DNA of 64,000 nucleotides from Vicinamibacterales bacterium (lineage in GTDB: Bacteria > Acidobacteriota > Vicinamibacteria > Vicinamibacterales > UBA8438): NCBI GenBank assembly GCA_937766455.1, contig CALLXD010000016.1, positions 79,862 to 143,861 on the forward strand, written 5' to 3'. Shown one piece after another: positions 18,153-36,015 of this stretch (the first letter of the stretch is position 1; each line of letters opens with the position of its first letter). The notes beneath the pieces are model-generated. The model worked only from the letters and a program-made list of their open reading frames with translations, was not told where the DNA came from and did no database searches. Both the position numbers and the translations under genes were made by a program.

Positions 18153-19342
18153 CCAAGGTGGCGGCTATCATCGCGGCCGGCGGGCGCGGCACGCGCATGG
18201 GCGGTGAGCGTCCAAAGCAGCATCTGCTGTTGGGCGGCCTGACGATCCTGCAGCGCACGGTTGCAGCCTTCGACCGCTCGGAGCGGATCGACGAGATTGT
18301 GCTCGTGGTGCCGCGCGGACCATCGACCGGGGCCCCGGAGGTGACCATCGCACATGGCACGCCGCTCCGCATCGTGGTCGGTGGGGCCCGGCGCCAGGAT
18401 TCCGTGGCCCTGGGGTTCGCCGCGGTGTCGGCCGACTGTTCCGTGGTCGTGATTCACGACGCAGCCAGGCCATTCTGCGCCTCCGAGGTGATCGCCCGGG
18501 CGATCGATGCGGCGGAGCGCCACGGCGCGGCGATCGCCGCGATCGAGACGTATGACACCGTGAAGCAGCTTGCCCCGGACACAGACGACGGGCGGTTTGT
18601 CGGTCGGACGGTGGCCCGAGAGACCATCGTGTTGGCTCAGACGCCGCAAGCATTCCGTCGTGACGTGCTGGTCGATGCGATTCGCCTGGGTCGTGGCGGT
18701 GTCGACGCGACAGACGAGGCCTCTCTGGCGGAGCGCGCGGGCCATCGCGTAGCGCTGGTTGACGGCGATCCCCGCAATATCAAGATCACGACCCCCGACG
18801 ACCTGACCACGGCGAAACAGATCGTGAGAGGAACGGACGACATGACATCCGCGCGCGTGGGGTTTGGGTACGACCTGCATCGGTTGGTTGAAGGTCGACC
18901 GCTCATTCTTGGAGGAGTGCCGATTCCGCATGATCGGGGGTTACTGGGACACTCAGACGCTGACGCGGTGTGCCACGCACTGACCGACGCCATATTGGGT
19001 GCGGCGGCGGCCGGAGACATCGGCCGGCACTTTCCGGACACCGACCCACGCTGGCAAGGCGCGGCGAGTCTCGATCTCCTCAAGGCTGTGGTCGACCTGG
19101 TACGAGCTCGTGGTTTCGCTGTAGTGAACGTTGACGTCGTGATTGTGGCGGAGCGCCCGAAGATCGCGCCCTTCGTGGGGCGCATGCGTGACGTACTGGC
19201 GGCGGCGGTCGGCGTAGACGCGGCGCAGGTCAGCGTCAAGGGCAAGACGAACGAAGGGGTGGACGCGACCGGTCGCGGTGAGGCGATTGCCGCGCATGCC
19301 GTGGCCCTGCTGTGCTCGTCCCCAGAAACGGGGTCGCAGTAG
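18149..19342 (+). CDS. ispDF: bifunctional IspD-IspF (MEP pathway)
   Basis: Encodes 397 residues with a GTG start overlapping the radA stop. Residues 1-230 are IspD, the CTP transferase (AAIIAAGGRGTRMGG, PKQHLLLGG, VVIHDAARPF). From Met232 (18842) the sequence is IspF, the cyclodiphosphate synthase, with metal ligands in GYDLHRL and GHSDADAV and the C-terminal KGKTNEG. IspD and IspF act on either side of IspE in the pathway, and ispE is also in this window. Fused IspDF proteins are known in several lineages. The junction shows no stop or frameshift. Confidence 0.97.
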   Translation: MTKVAAIIAAGGRGTRMGGERPKQHLLLGGLTILQRTVAAFDRSERIDEIVLVVPRGPSTGAPEVTIAHGTPLRIVVGGARRQDSVALGFAAVSADCSVVVIHDAARPFCASEVIARAIDAAERHGAAIAAIETYDTVKQLAPDTDDGRFVGRTVARETIVLAQTPQAFRRDVLVDAIRLGRGGVDATDEASLAERAGHRVALVDGDPRNIKITTPDDLTTAKQIVRGTDDMTSARVGFGYDLHRLVEGRPLILGGVPIPHDRGLLGHSDADAVCHALTDAILGAAAAGDIGRHFPDTDPRWQGAASLDLLKAVVDLVRARGFAVVNVDVVIVAERPKIAPFVGRMRDVLAAAVGVDAAQVSVKGKTNEGVDATGRGEAIAAHAVALLCSSPETGSQ

Positions 19343-19346
19343 CGCC

Positions 19347-20081
19347 ATGGAACGCAGCATGACTGTGTACGGCGTGAATGCGGTGATCGAAGCCCTGCGC
19401 TCTGGTCAGGTACGCGCCGTGCGGGTTGCCGCCGACGGGGGCCGGCTGGCGGAGGTGCGGCGGCTGGCGACGGCTCACGGGGTCCCCGTGGCACGGGTGG
19501 CCGTGGAGGCGCTGGACCGGGTCGCCGGTGGGGCGGTGCACCAGGGCGTGGCGGCCGATGTGGCAGCGTCTGAGCCGCTCGCTCTCGAGGAGTTAATCAG
19601 CCAGGCAGCAGATCCCGCGCTGCTGCTCGTGTTGGACGGGATCGAGGACCCACAGAATGTGGGTGCCATCCTTCGTGCCGGTGATGCGGCTGGGGTCGAC
19701 GGTGTCGTCCGTCAGACGCGCCGGGCCGCGCCGCTGGCCACAGTCGCGAAAACATCCGCGGGGGCGGTGGCCCACGTGAAACTCGCATCGGTGGTGAACA
19801 TCGCGCGGGCACTGACCCAGTTGCAAGCGGCGGGGATATGGACGGTGGGACTTGCCGCGGATGGTGACGACATCTACGGCGATTTCGACCTGACCCTGCC
19901 GACCGCCCTCGTACTGGGCAGTGAGGGACAGGGGTTGCGACGTCTCGTACGGGAGCGCTGCGACCGCGTCGCGTCGATCCCGATGTGCGGGCGTGTTAAC
20001 AGCCTGAATGTAGGGGTGGCGGCCGGCGTCGCACTGTTCGAGGCGGTTCGTCAGCGTCAAGGTGGCCGACGTGGCGAATAG
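19347..20081 (+). CDS. rlmB: 23S rRNA (guanosine-2'-O-)-methyltransferase RlmB (SpoU family)
   Basis: Encodes 244 residues. The N-terminal substrate-binding domain (VYGVNAVIEALRSG) is followed by the SPOUT knot motifs LDGIEDPQNVGAILR, LVLGSEGQGLRR and IPMCGRVNSLNVGVAAGVALFE. This family methylates ribose O2' of G2251 in 23S rRNA; a related SpoU target cannot be excluded. ATG 19347 is used; ATG 19359 would also fit. It starts four bases after the ispDF stop and ends just before the tRNA cluster. Confidence 0.92.
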   Translation: MERSMTVYGVNAVIEALRSGQVRAVRVAADGGRLAEVRRLATAHGVPVARVAVEALDRVAGGAVHQGVAADVAASEPLALEELISQAADPALLLVLDGIEDPQNVGAILRAGDAAGVDGVVRQTRRAAPLATVAKTSAGAVAHVKLASVVNIARALTQLQAAGIWTVGLAADGDDIYGDFDLTLPTALVLGSEGQGLRRLVRERCDRVASIPMCGRVNSLNVGVAAGVALFEAVRQRQGGRRGE

Positions 20082-20119
20082 GTCAAGAGCGACATTTTCA
20101 ACCTGCGTGGCACGGGTTG

Positions 20120-20128
20120 TGCTAGTAT
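20120..20128 (+). promoter_or_regulatory. possible extended -10 promoter for the tRNA-tuf operon
   Basis: TGCTAGTAT matches the extended -10 pattern (TGnTATAAT) at seven of eight defined positions. It lies 14 bases before the first base of tRNA-Thr, a good distance for transcription starting near 20135. No convincing -35 box is present at 16-18 bases upstream, as expected for an extended -10 promoter. Confidence 0.4.
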
Positions 20129-20142
20129 CTCCGTTTGGTCCG

Positions 20143-20216
20143 GCTGGCGTAGCTCAGTCCGGTAGAGCAGCTGATTTGTAATCAGCCGGTCGGGGGTTCA
20201 AATCCCTCCGCCAGCT
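20143..20216 (+). tRNA. tRNA-Thr(UGU)
   Basis: Acceptor GCTGGCG pairs with CGCCAGC. The anticodon loop TTTGTAA has anticodon TGT between stems GCTGA/TCAGC, and the T loop is TTCAAAT. Discriminator T is followed by encoded CCA (20217-20219). First of four tRNAs before tuf; the order Thr-Tyr-Gly-Thr-tuf is the same as E. coli thrU-tyrU-glyT-thrT-tufB. Confidence 0.95.
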
Positions 20217-20494
20217 CCAAGGGAAACAGCGACAGGTCACTGATGAGTGACCGCGCGCGGTGGGTCGAGGTAGGCCGCGCCGCCGCTTCTCGGGGCATGC
20301 AGGTCCGGTGTGTTGGTGGTCGCGCGTGCGCCATCCGGTGCCGCCAGGGAGTGTTCCGAGTGCCAGGTGCCGCAGCAACGTCGGCACTGGTATCACGGGG
20401 CCGCAACCGACGGCAGGCGAGACGAGTGAGCGACATAAGGGTGTGCGCGCCGTGGAGGATGGCGTAGTGGAGATGCGAGCGAACTAGCATGTTC

Positions 20495-20578
20495 GGCGAG
20501 GTTGCGGAGCGGTCAAACGCAACAGACTGTAAATCTGTCGGCCTAGCGCCTTCGGAGGTTCGAATCCTCCCCTCGCCA
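20495..20578 (+). tRNA. tRNA-Tyr(GUA)
   Basis: Type II tRNA with a long variable arm. Acceptor GGCGAGG pairs with CCTCGCC, anticodon GTA lies in CAGACTGTAAATCTG, and the T arm is GGAGG-TTCGAAT-CCTCC. Discriminator A is followed by encoded CCA (20579-20581). It is separated from tRNA-Thr by 275 bases (20220-20494) in which I see no gene. Confidence 0.95.
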
Positions 20579-20733
20579 CCAGCCTGTGCCTGCCGTAGCG
20601 GCACGGGTCGGCAGGAGCGCCTGGGGCGACAAGGCACGTCGGCGACAGACGCGGGTTCGCCAAGGGTTGAACTGATAGGACGTAGCGGCATCGGCGGGTG
20701 TGTCCGTCAACTGAAGGGGCAAGGTTCGCGAAG

Positions 20734-20805
20734 GCGGGAGTAACTCAGTGGTAGAGTCACAGCCTTCCAAGCTGTTGGTCGCGGGTTCGATCCCCGTCTC
20801 CCGCT
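20734..20805 (+). tRNA. tRNA-Gly(UCC)
   Basis: Acceptor GCGGGAG pairs with CTCCCGC. Anticodon TCC lies in CAGCCTTCCAAGCTG, and the T arm is GCGGG-TTCGATC-CCCGT. Discriminator T is followed by encoded CCA (20806-20808). Confidence 0.95.
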
Positions 20806-20840
20806 CCAGACCTCGCCCGTGGGTGCGCCGCGACAGACGG

Positions 20841-20913
<73 letters not shown>

Positions 20914-20999
20914 CCAATCTGGACCAGACCCCGGTAGGGTCGATGGGCTGGCGTGAGGGGTCGTTACAGTAGCGTCATCTAGTAGGAGCGAGCGGACAT

Positions 21000-22187
<1,188 letters not shown>

Positions 22188-22235
22188 CTCCCCGCCGCGC
22201 CCAGGCGCGGTTCGCGGGTTAGCGTCGGGAGAGGT

Positions 22236-22250
22236 CGGGGCGAAGCCCCG
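22236..22250. repeat. short hairpin CGGGGC-GAA-GCCCCG upstream of rpmG
   Basis: Six-base stem with GAA loop, followed by TAGGGAAAAAA, 15 bases before the rpmG start. It belongs to a family of similar hairpins repeated in spacers of this window. Confidence 0.8.
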
Positions 22251-22264
22251 TAGGGAAAAAAGTA

Positions 22265-22414
22265 ATGCGGGACATCATTTCGCTGGCGTGCACCGACTGT
22301 AAGCGTCGCAACTACAGCACGACCAAGAACAAAAGAAAGACGACGAGCCGGCTGGAGTTCAAGAAATACTGCCGGTTCTGTCGATCGCACACGCTGCATC
22401 GGGAGTCCAAGTAG
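22265..22414 (+). CDS. rpmG: large ribosomal subunit protein bL33 (zinc form)
   Basis: Encodes 49 residues, normal for L33. Cys9 and Cys12 (ACTDC) and Cys36 and Cys39 (YCRFC) form the zinc-ribbon C+ version. It sits between tuf and tRNA-Trp/secE, its usual place in many bacteria. The preceding A-rich GGGAAAAAAGTA may serve as ribosome binding site. Confidence 0.95.
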   Translation: MRDIISLACTDCKRRNYSTTKNKRKTTSRLEFKKYCRFCRSHTLHRESK

Positions 22415-22465
22415 AGAAAGAGCGAGGGGCCGTGGTCACTTGGGTGGTTGCGGCTGCACGCACGT

Positions 22466-22538
22466 AGGCCAGTAGCTCAATTGGCAGAGCACCGGTCTCC
22501 AAAACCGGGGGTTGGGGGTTCGATTCCCTCCTGGCCTG
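22466..22538 (+). tRNA. tRNA-Trp(CCA)
   Basis: Acceptor AGGCCAG pairs with CTGGCCT. Anticodon CCA lies in the loop CTCCAAA between CCGGT and ACCGG, and the T loop is TTCGATT. Discriminator G is followed by encoded CCA (22539-22541). Position between rpmG and secE is conserved in many bacteria. Confidence 0.95.
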
Positions 22539-22583
22539 CCAGATTCCTCCGGCGAAATGTGGTGACCGGGGGCGACGGTGGTT

Positions 22584-22805
22584 CGGGGTGAAGCCCCGCT
22601 GGTGCGTAGGAATGTCAACGCCGCGCACAGGCGCGGCCGGGGTGGGGCAATTTGGGGCCCTGCGGAGCGCCGGCCAGGGGATCGAAGCGAAGCCCTGCTG
22701 GTGTGCAGGAAGGTCAAACGCCGCGCACATGCGCGGCGCGTCGGGGCGGAGTGGGGCATTCGGGGTCCCCACGGAGCGCCGGCGGGGGTGCGGGGCGCAG
22801 CCCCG
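22584..22805. repeat. tandemly duplicated spacer unit with GC hairpins
   Basis: Unit 1 (22590-22674) and unit 2 (22689-22783) share the succession GAAGCCC-GCTGGTG, GTCAA-CGCCGCGCAC, GCGCGG, GGGGC, CGGAGCGCCGGC, with small differences. Each contains a hairpin of the CCGCGC/GCGCGG type. The array is bracketed by CGGGGT-GAA-GCCCCG (22584-22598) and CGGGGC-GCA-GCCCCG (22791-22805). No coding function is evident, although the secE frame is open across it. Confidence 0.75.
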
Positions 22806-22833
22806 TCAAGTTAATGAAGGGGTCGGTCAGTCA

Positions 22834-23085
22834 GTGAAGACAGCACGACTCGAACACACGAGAGACGCTTCCTCCCAGGTGACAGGCTGGATCAGTCGGT
22901 CACGTGTTTTCCTCGCTCAGGTCAAGAACGAGATGGAGCGGGTGACGTGGCCCACCCGGAAAGAGGTCTACGCGACCACCGTGGTTGTCATGTTGACGTC
23001 CGCATTCTTTGGTCTCTACCTGTCGGCTATCGACGTGGTGCTAGTGAGATTCGCCAGATTCCTGTTCAATGCTGTTTGGAGCGCA
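22834..23085 (+). CDS. secE: preprotein translocase subunit SecE (no stop before nusG)
   Basis: About 84 residues from GTG 22834, preceded by AAGGGG. It has an amphipathic segment VFLAQVKNEMERVTWPTRKEV, the SecE signature with the conserved WPTR, then one transmembrane helix (TTVVVMLTSAFFGLYLSAIDVVLV). It is the inner-membrane clamp of the SecYEG channel; secY is at 49.0 kb. As written, the frame has no stop and reads straight into nusG at ATG 23086. In the +1 frame a TGA at 23087-23089 would overlap that ATG. A one-base error in the last 40 bases of secE would therefore restore a normal ATGA junction with a C-terminus like MLFGAQ. Confidence 0.88.
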
Positions 23086-23629
23086 ATGACCGACGTCATC
23101 ACCAAGCAGTGGTACATCGTCCATACCTACTCGGGATTCGAGAACAAGGTGTCGGAGTCGCTTCAACAGCGGGTGCAGCGCCTATGGACTCGAGGCGGAG
23201 ATCGGCGAGGTCTTGATTCCGACCGAGGACGTCGTGGAGATGCGCGGCGGGAAGCGCGTGGTCAGTTCGAAGCGATTCTTTCCAGGCTACATCCTGGTCG
23301 AAATGCAGATGTCGGACCACGCCTGGCATGTCGTGCGAAATACGCCGAAGGTAACCGGGTTCGTGGGAGCCGGATCGAAGCCGACGCCGCTGACTCGGGA
23401 GGAAGTCGACCAGATTCTGAATCAGGTGACTGAGGCGGCCGAGAAGCCGAAGCCCAAGTACACCTTCGACAAGGGCGACCAGGTTCGAATCAACGAGGGA
23501 CCGTTTACCAGCTTTAACGGCGTCGTTGATGACGTGAATTTGGACAAGAACACCGTCAAGGTGATGGTGACGATTTTCGGTCGGGCCACGCCTGTCGAGC
23601 TCGATTTCCTGCAGGTCGAAAAGTTATAG
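23086..23629 (+). CDS. nusG: transcription termination/antitermination factor NusG (one frameshift)
   Basis: About 180 residues. The NGN domain begins at ATG 23086 ([15 protein letters not shown]), with GGAG six bases upstream. The frame changes near 23180, where one base seems inserted (GTGCAGCGCCTATGGA). The rest follows: [28 protein letters not shown], then a KOW domain ([23 protein letters not shown]). Length is 544 bases, one more than a multiple of three, which supports a single insertion error. NusG links RNA polymerase to Rho or the ribosome. Confidence 0.93.
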
Positions 23630-23641
23630 AGGTCGGACGAC

Positions 23642-24067
23642 ATGGCGAAGAAGGTCATCGGGATGGTCAAGCTGCAGATAGCGGCCGGGAAGGCGACGCC
23701 GGCTCCGCCGGTCGGCACCGCGCTCGGTCCCCACGGCGTGAACATTATGGATTTCTGTAAGGCCTTCAACGCCAAGACTGCGAGCCAGGAAGGTCTCATT
23801 ATTCCGGCTGTAGTCACGATCTACGCGGATCGGACGTTGAGCTTTATCACCAAGACGCCGCCAGCCGCGGTGTTGCTGAAGCGCGCCGCGAACATCGCGA
23901 AGGGATCGGGCGAACCGAACCGGAACAAGGTGGGCAAAGTCACTTTGTTACAGGTCGAGGAGATCGCGAAGACGAAGATGCCAGACCTGAACTGCGGCGA
24001 TCTGGCCGGCGCGGTGAAGGTGGTGTCCGGAACGGCCCGCTCCATGGGTCTCGAAATCGAAGGCTGA
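23642..24067 (+). CDS. rplK: large ribosomal subunit protein uL11
   Basis: Encodes 141 residues, normal length. The N-terminal domain [34 protein letters not shown] and C-terminal rRNA-binding [13 protein letters not shown] are intact. It sits at the GTPase-associated centre. It is 12 bases downstream of nusG. Confidence 0.97.
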   Translation: MAKKVIGMVKLQIAAGKATPAPPVGTALGPHGVNIMDFCKAFNAKTASQEGLIIPAVVTIYADRTLSFITKTPPAAVLLKRAANIAKGSGEPNRNKVGKVTLLQVEEIAKTKMPDLNCGDLAGAVKVVSGTARSMGLEIEG

Positions 24068-24086
24068 CCGCAGGGGGCGCGACAAT

Positions 24087-24127
24087 GCGGCCCCGAGGCC
24101 CCAGCGTGGGGCGCTGAGGGGGGCCGC
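24087..24127. repeat. nested GC hairpin between rplK and rplA
   Basis: Outer arms GCGGCCCC (24087-24094) and GGGGCCGC (24120-24127) enclose an inner perfect hairpin GCCCCA-GCG-TGGGGC (24098-24112). It occupies most of the 106-base gap between two genes that are usually a few bases apart. It may be a translational operator or processing site for L1, but it also resembles the dispersed GGGGC/GCCCC hairpins elsewhere in the window. Confidence 0.7.
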
Positions 24128-24173
24128 TGAGCAGCCGCGCGGGGTTCTGGGCATTGTTCAGACTGAGGAAAGA

Positions 24174-24881
24174 ATGGCGAACAAGGGCAAGAAATTCAAA
24201 GCGGCGGGAGAGCAAATCGAGGATCGCGAGTATGACCTCGCAGAGGCGGTCCCGTTGATGCAGAAGGTGCGTTTCGCCGGGTTTGACGAATCTGTGGAGA
24301 TGGCGCTCCGTCTTGGCGTGAACCCAAAACACGCGGACCAGATGGTGCGGGGCACCGTCATTCTTCCGCATGGGCTCGGTCGCTCCAAACGGGTGCTGGT
24401 CGTCGCTGGAGGCGAGAAGCAGAAGGAGGCCGAGGGCGCCGGCGCGGACGTGGTCGGCGGAGAAGAGGTGGTGGCCCGGATCGAGGGTGGCTGGTTGGAT
24501 TTCGACGCCGTCGTCGCTACCCCCGACATGATGCGTGTGGTCGGAAAGCTTGGGAAAGTGCTCGGCCCGCGTGGCTTGATGCCAAACCCCAAGACCGGCA
24601 CCGTGACCTTCGACGTGGCCAAGGCGGTGACTGAAATCAAGGCCGGCAAAGTCACCTATCGGGTGGACAAAGCCGGGGTGGTGCATGCCCCCATTGGGAA
24701 GGCATCCTTCGATGCCGACCGCCTGGTCGAGAACGCCCAGGCGCTGGTGGACAGCATCATGCGCGCCAAGCCGTCGGCCGCGAAAGGCAAGTATGTGCGC
24801 AGCGTGACCCTGTCATCGACCATGGGGCCTGGCATCAGGGTTGACGCGGCATCTGCCGAGAGCTCCGAGGCTACCGCCTGA
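24174..24881 (+). CDS. rplA: large ribosomal subunit protein uL1
   Basis: Encodes 235 residues. The motifs [32 protein letters not shown] and [25 protein letters not shown] ([19 protein letters not shown]) are intact. L1 forms the mobile stalk that clears E-site tRNA and is typically an autogenous repressor of rplK-rplA. Confidence 0.97.
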   Translation: MANKGKKFKAAGEQIEDREYDLAEAVPLMQKVRFAGFDESVEMALRLGVNPKHADQMVRGTVILPHGLGRSKRVLVVAGGEKQKEAEGAGADVVGGEEVVARIEGGWLDFDAVVATPDMMRVVGKLGKVLGPRGLMPNPKTGTVTFDVAKAVTEIKAGKVTYRVDKAGVVHAPIGKASFDADRLVENAQALVDSIMRAKPSAAKGKYVRSVTLSSTMGPGIRVDAASAESSEATA

Positions 24882-24948
24882 GGATCTCGGCGGATACGCG
24901 TCGCAGAGACACGAACCCAGCAGCTCAATCAGAGGAATAGACAGTCGA

Positions 24949-25473
24949 ATGCCGGTCACAAGAAGCGTCAAGGAACAAACGGTCAAGGAGCTCGGCGCGG
25001 CGCTTGCCAACGCCGACAGTGTCGTCCTGCTGGACTTCACCGGGCTCGACGTGCCGCAAGACACCGAGTTGCGCCGACAGGTTCGCGCGGCCAGCGGGCA
25101 ATACCGCGTGGTCAAGAACCGGTTGGCGAAGATCGCCGTGACCGGTACGGCCTTCGAACCGCTGCGTGACTCGTTTCGAGGCACGACCGCGATCGCTTTC
25201 AGCGACGACGACCCCGCAAGTCTCGCGAAGGCGTTGGTGACGTTCGCAAAAGACGCGCCCGAACTCAAGGTGAAGGCAGCGATGGTGTCAGGGCGCGAAC
25301 TGGCGCCGGCCGACGTCGAACGCCTTGCGACGCTGCCCACGAAACCAGAGTTGCAGGCCACGCTGCTCCGGCAAATGCAGGCGCCGATGGTCCAGCTCTT
25401 GGGAGTGTTGAGCGCTGTGCCGCGAGATCTGCTCAGCGTGCTCGTTCAAGCAGAAAAGAAAAAATCGGAATGA
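24949..25473 (+). CDS. rplJ: large ribosomal subunit protein uL10
   Basis: Encodes 174 residues. ATG 24949 gives the typical N-terminus (SVKEQTVKELGAAL); the longer frame upstream overlaps rplA. It has LRAxxGQYRVVKNRLAKIA-like rRNA-binding features and a C-terminal helix that carries L12 dimers. It is the base of the P-stalk. The 67-base gap from rplA is short for the L10 leader known in E. coli. Confidence 0.96.
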   Translation: MPVTRSVKEQTVKELGAALANADSVVLLDFTGLDVPQDTELRRQVRAASGQYRVVKNRLAKIAVTGTAFEPLRDSFRGTTAIAFSDDDPASLAKALVTFAKDAPELKVKAAMVSGRELAPADVERLATLPTKPELQATLLRQMQAPMVQLLGVLSAVPRDLLSVLVQAEKKKSE

Positions 25474-25524
25474 CAACCTCGGGTCGCACAGACGTCGACC
25501 CGTATGTAACCGTGCAGGAGTGAC

Positions 25525-25914
25525 ATGCCAATGGCTGACGTGACGCAGGAACAAGTCGTCGAGTACATCAAAGGAATTTCGGTGCTGCAGTTGTCCGAGC
25601 TGGTCAAGACGCTCGAGGACGAACTCGGGGTGTCTGCGGCGGCGCCGGTCGCCGTTGCCGGTGCCGCGGCGCCGGGTGCAGCAGCTGAGGCGCCCGAAGA
25701 GCAGACCGAGTTTGCCGTGACGCTCACCGAGGTGGGTGCGAAAAAGATCAATGTGATCAAGACCGTTCGCGAGGTCACCAGTCTCGGGTTGAAGGAAGCG
25801 AAGGATCTGGTCGAGAGCGCGCCCGTTACGGTCAAGGAAGGCATTCCCAAGGACGAAGCGACCGCTATCGTCGAGAAGTTCGAGGCCGTGGGTGCCAAGG
25901 CCGAGGTGAAGTAG
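25525..25914 (+). CDS. rplL: large ribosomal subunit protein bL12 (L7/L12)
   Basis: Encodes 129 residues. There is an N-terminal dimerisation helix ([22 protein letters not shown]), an Ala/Pro/Val hinge ([20 protein letters not shown]) and the C-terminal factor-binding domain ([24 protein letters not shown]). It recruits EF-Tu and EF-G. The 136-base gap to rpoB (25915-26050) holds no gene and may be the attenuator or processing region usual at this point. Confidence 0.97.
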   Translation: MPMADVTQEQVVEYIKGISVLQLSELVKTLEDELGVSAAAPVAVAGAAAPGAAAEAPEEQTEFAVTLTEVGAKKINVIKTVREVTSLGLKEAKDLVESAPVTVKEGIPKDEATAIVEKFEAVGAKAEVK

Positions 25915-26050
25915 TCGTCGTTTCTTTTACGGCCGCGGCGGGTGGTCGCCCGTCGTGCGAGTGGTGGCGTGACTGACCGGGACGGGGTGTGCTCCGTTCC
26001 GTTGGTCGCGGTTTCGTCAAGACCCGGCGCTGGTCCGAGGGTGTTGCAGA

Positions 26051-34556
<8,506 letters not shown>

Positions 34557-34933
34557 CGGTCGAGACCGTTTAACGTCCTTGCCCTGGGTATATGTATCGT
34601 GATACCCTCGCAAGGTTATATCGGAGTTGGGACACCCTATCTAACTTCGATCCGCTCCGAAAGAGGCCGTGTGACCCACGGATTTTGCCGACGCCGCGGG
34701 CGTCGCGAAGGGTCGCCGCAATGCGCAATTCGCCTCTTGCCAGCGTGGAAGCAGTCGCCTCGTCTCGCTATTGAGCGTGGTCGAGCGCGGCGCTCCTTCA
34801 CGGCGCGCACACATTAATAGGGTCAAACCGCCCCAGGTGCCAAGCCGATGGCTTTTAGGCTTGGGGCACTTTTACGTAGGCGCCCGCACCCGCCGAGCGC
34901 GGCGTCGTGGCGTCATAGACGCAGGGAGTAGTA
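34557..34933 (+). other. 377-base spacer between rpoC and rpsL
   Basis: This is the longest gap inside the supercluster. I see no credible gene. It contains a comparatively AT-rich patch (34569-34640, with TATATGTAT and GTTATAT) that may hold a promoter for the str operon, then the hairpin at 34837-34869. The rpsL ribosome site CAGGGAG is at its end. Confidence 0.5.
34837..34869 (+). terminator. hairpin followed by TTTT upstream of rpsL
   Basis: GTGCCAAGCC (34837-34846) pairs with GGCTTGGGGCAC (34858-34869), leaving two G bulged, with an 11-base loop, then TTTTA. It could terminate the rpoBC transcript or act as a leader attenuator for rpsL, which starts 64 bases later. An alternative pairing using GCCCCA upstream is also possible, so two mutually exclusive structures may exist. 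Confidence 0.5.
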
Positions 34934-35308
34934 GTGCCGACGATCAGCCAGCTCGTTCGGAAGGGACGGTATCGGGCCGAGACCAAGACTAAGAGCCCTG
35001 CGTTGCAGCGATGCCCGCAGCGGCGAGGAGTCTGCGTCCGCGTGTTCACCCAGACCCCCAAGAAGCCGAACTCGGCGTTGCGCAAGGTCGCCCGCGTGCG
35101 ACTCACGAACCAGATCGAAGTGACTAGCTACATCCCCGGTGAAGGGCACAACCTGCAGGAGCACTCGCTCGTGCTGCTCCGCGGCGGGCGGGTGAAGGAT
35201 TTGCCGGGCGTGCGGTATCACGTTATACGCGGGACGTTGGATACCACCGGCGTGGACGGACGTAAGCAGAGCCGGTCGAAGTACGGGACGAAGCGGCCCA
35301 AGGCGTAA
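34934..35308 (+). CDS. rpsL: small ribosomal subunit protein uS12
   Basis: Encodes 124 residues with a GTG start six bases after [16 protein letters not shown], the decoding-site loop [19 protein letters not shown] (Lys residues hit by streptomycin resistance, wild type here) and [18 protein letters not shown] are intact. First gene of the str operon. Confidence 0.98.
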   Translation: MPTISQLVRKGRYRAETKTKSPALQRCPQRRGVCVRVFTQTPKKPNSALRKVARVRLTNQIEVTSYIPGEGHNLQEHSLVLLRGGRVKDLPGVRYHVIRGTLDTTGVDGRKQSRSKYGTKRPKA

Positions 35309-35344
35309 GACCGTCACTGGTTCCCACGGGTGTACCCGCGGGGT

Positions 35345-35395
35345 GGGGCTTGCCGGCCCCGTGAACGACTGAGTTGGGGTGGGGCCAGGCCCCAC
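35345..35395. repeat. two GGGGC/GCCCC hairpins between rpsL and rpsG
   Basis: GGGGC-TTGCCG-GCCCC (35345-35360) is followed by the longer perfect GTGGGGC-CAG-GCCCCAC (35379-35395). The gap of 103 bases is otherwise empty. Same family as the hairpins at 22.2-22.8 and 52.7 kb. A role as S7/S12 operon operator is possible but not shown. Confidence 0.75.
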
Positions 35396-35411
35396 GTGAG
35401 GAAGTAAAGCC

Positions 35412-35885
35412 ATGCCACGCAGACGCGAAATTACGAAGCGCCAGGTGCCACCGGATCCGATCTATAACAGCACGCTGGTGACCAAGTTTGTGCGCACGGT
35501 TATGAAAGACGGCAAGCGGAGCACGGCCGAGGGCGTGTTGTACGGAAGCCTGGAACTCGTCAAGGAACGAACCGGTGAGGATCCGCTCAAGGTGTTCAAG
35601 AAGGCGCTCGAGAACGTCAAGCCGAGCCTTGAGGTGAAATCGAGGCGTGTGGGTGGTTCGAACTATCAGGTGCCTATAGAGGTCAATCCGAACCGTCGCA
35701 TGTCGCTCAGTATGCGTTGGTTGTCCAGCTACGCGCGGTCACGCGGTGACGGCAAGACCATGAAGGAAAAGCTGGCCAATGAGTTCATTGACGCATCGAA
35801 CCTACGCGGCGCATCTGTGAAGCGGCGCGAAGACACCCACCGGATGGCGGAAGCCAATAAGGCGTTCGCTCACTACCGCTGGTAG
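35412..35885 (+). CDS. rpsG: small ribosomal subunit protein uS7
   Basis: Encodes 157 residues. [43 protein letters not shown] and the C-terminal [21 protein letters not shown] are typical. It binds the 3' domain of 16S rRNA and represses the str operon in E. coli. Confidence 0.98.
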   Translation: MPRRREITKRQVPPDPIYNSTLVTKFVRTVMKDGKRSTAEGVLYGSLELVKERTGEDPLKVFKKALENVKPSLEVKSRRVGGSNYQVPIEVNPNRRMSLSMRWLSSYARSRGDGKTMKEKLANEFIDASNLRGASVKRREDTHRMAEANKAFAHYRW

Positions 35886-36015
35886 CGGCCGGCACACAAC
35901 TCAGGACGCACGAGGAATAGTGGTAACCGCACAGTTGGCGATGGTCTCGCCGGTCGCCGACGTCAATGTTTCGAGACGCAAGCCGTCTCGAACGGCCAAG
36001 GTCATGCCAAGAGTG

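Noticed and set aside
20220..20494. Open frames between tRNA-Thr and tRNA-Tyr
   Set aside because: No ribosome site or recognisable product; typical of GC-rich spacer.
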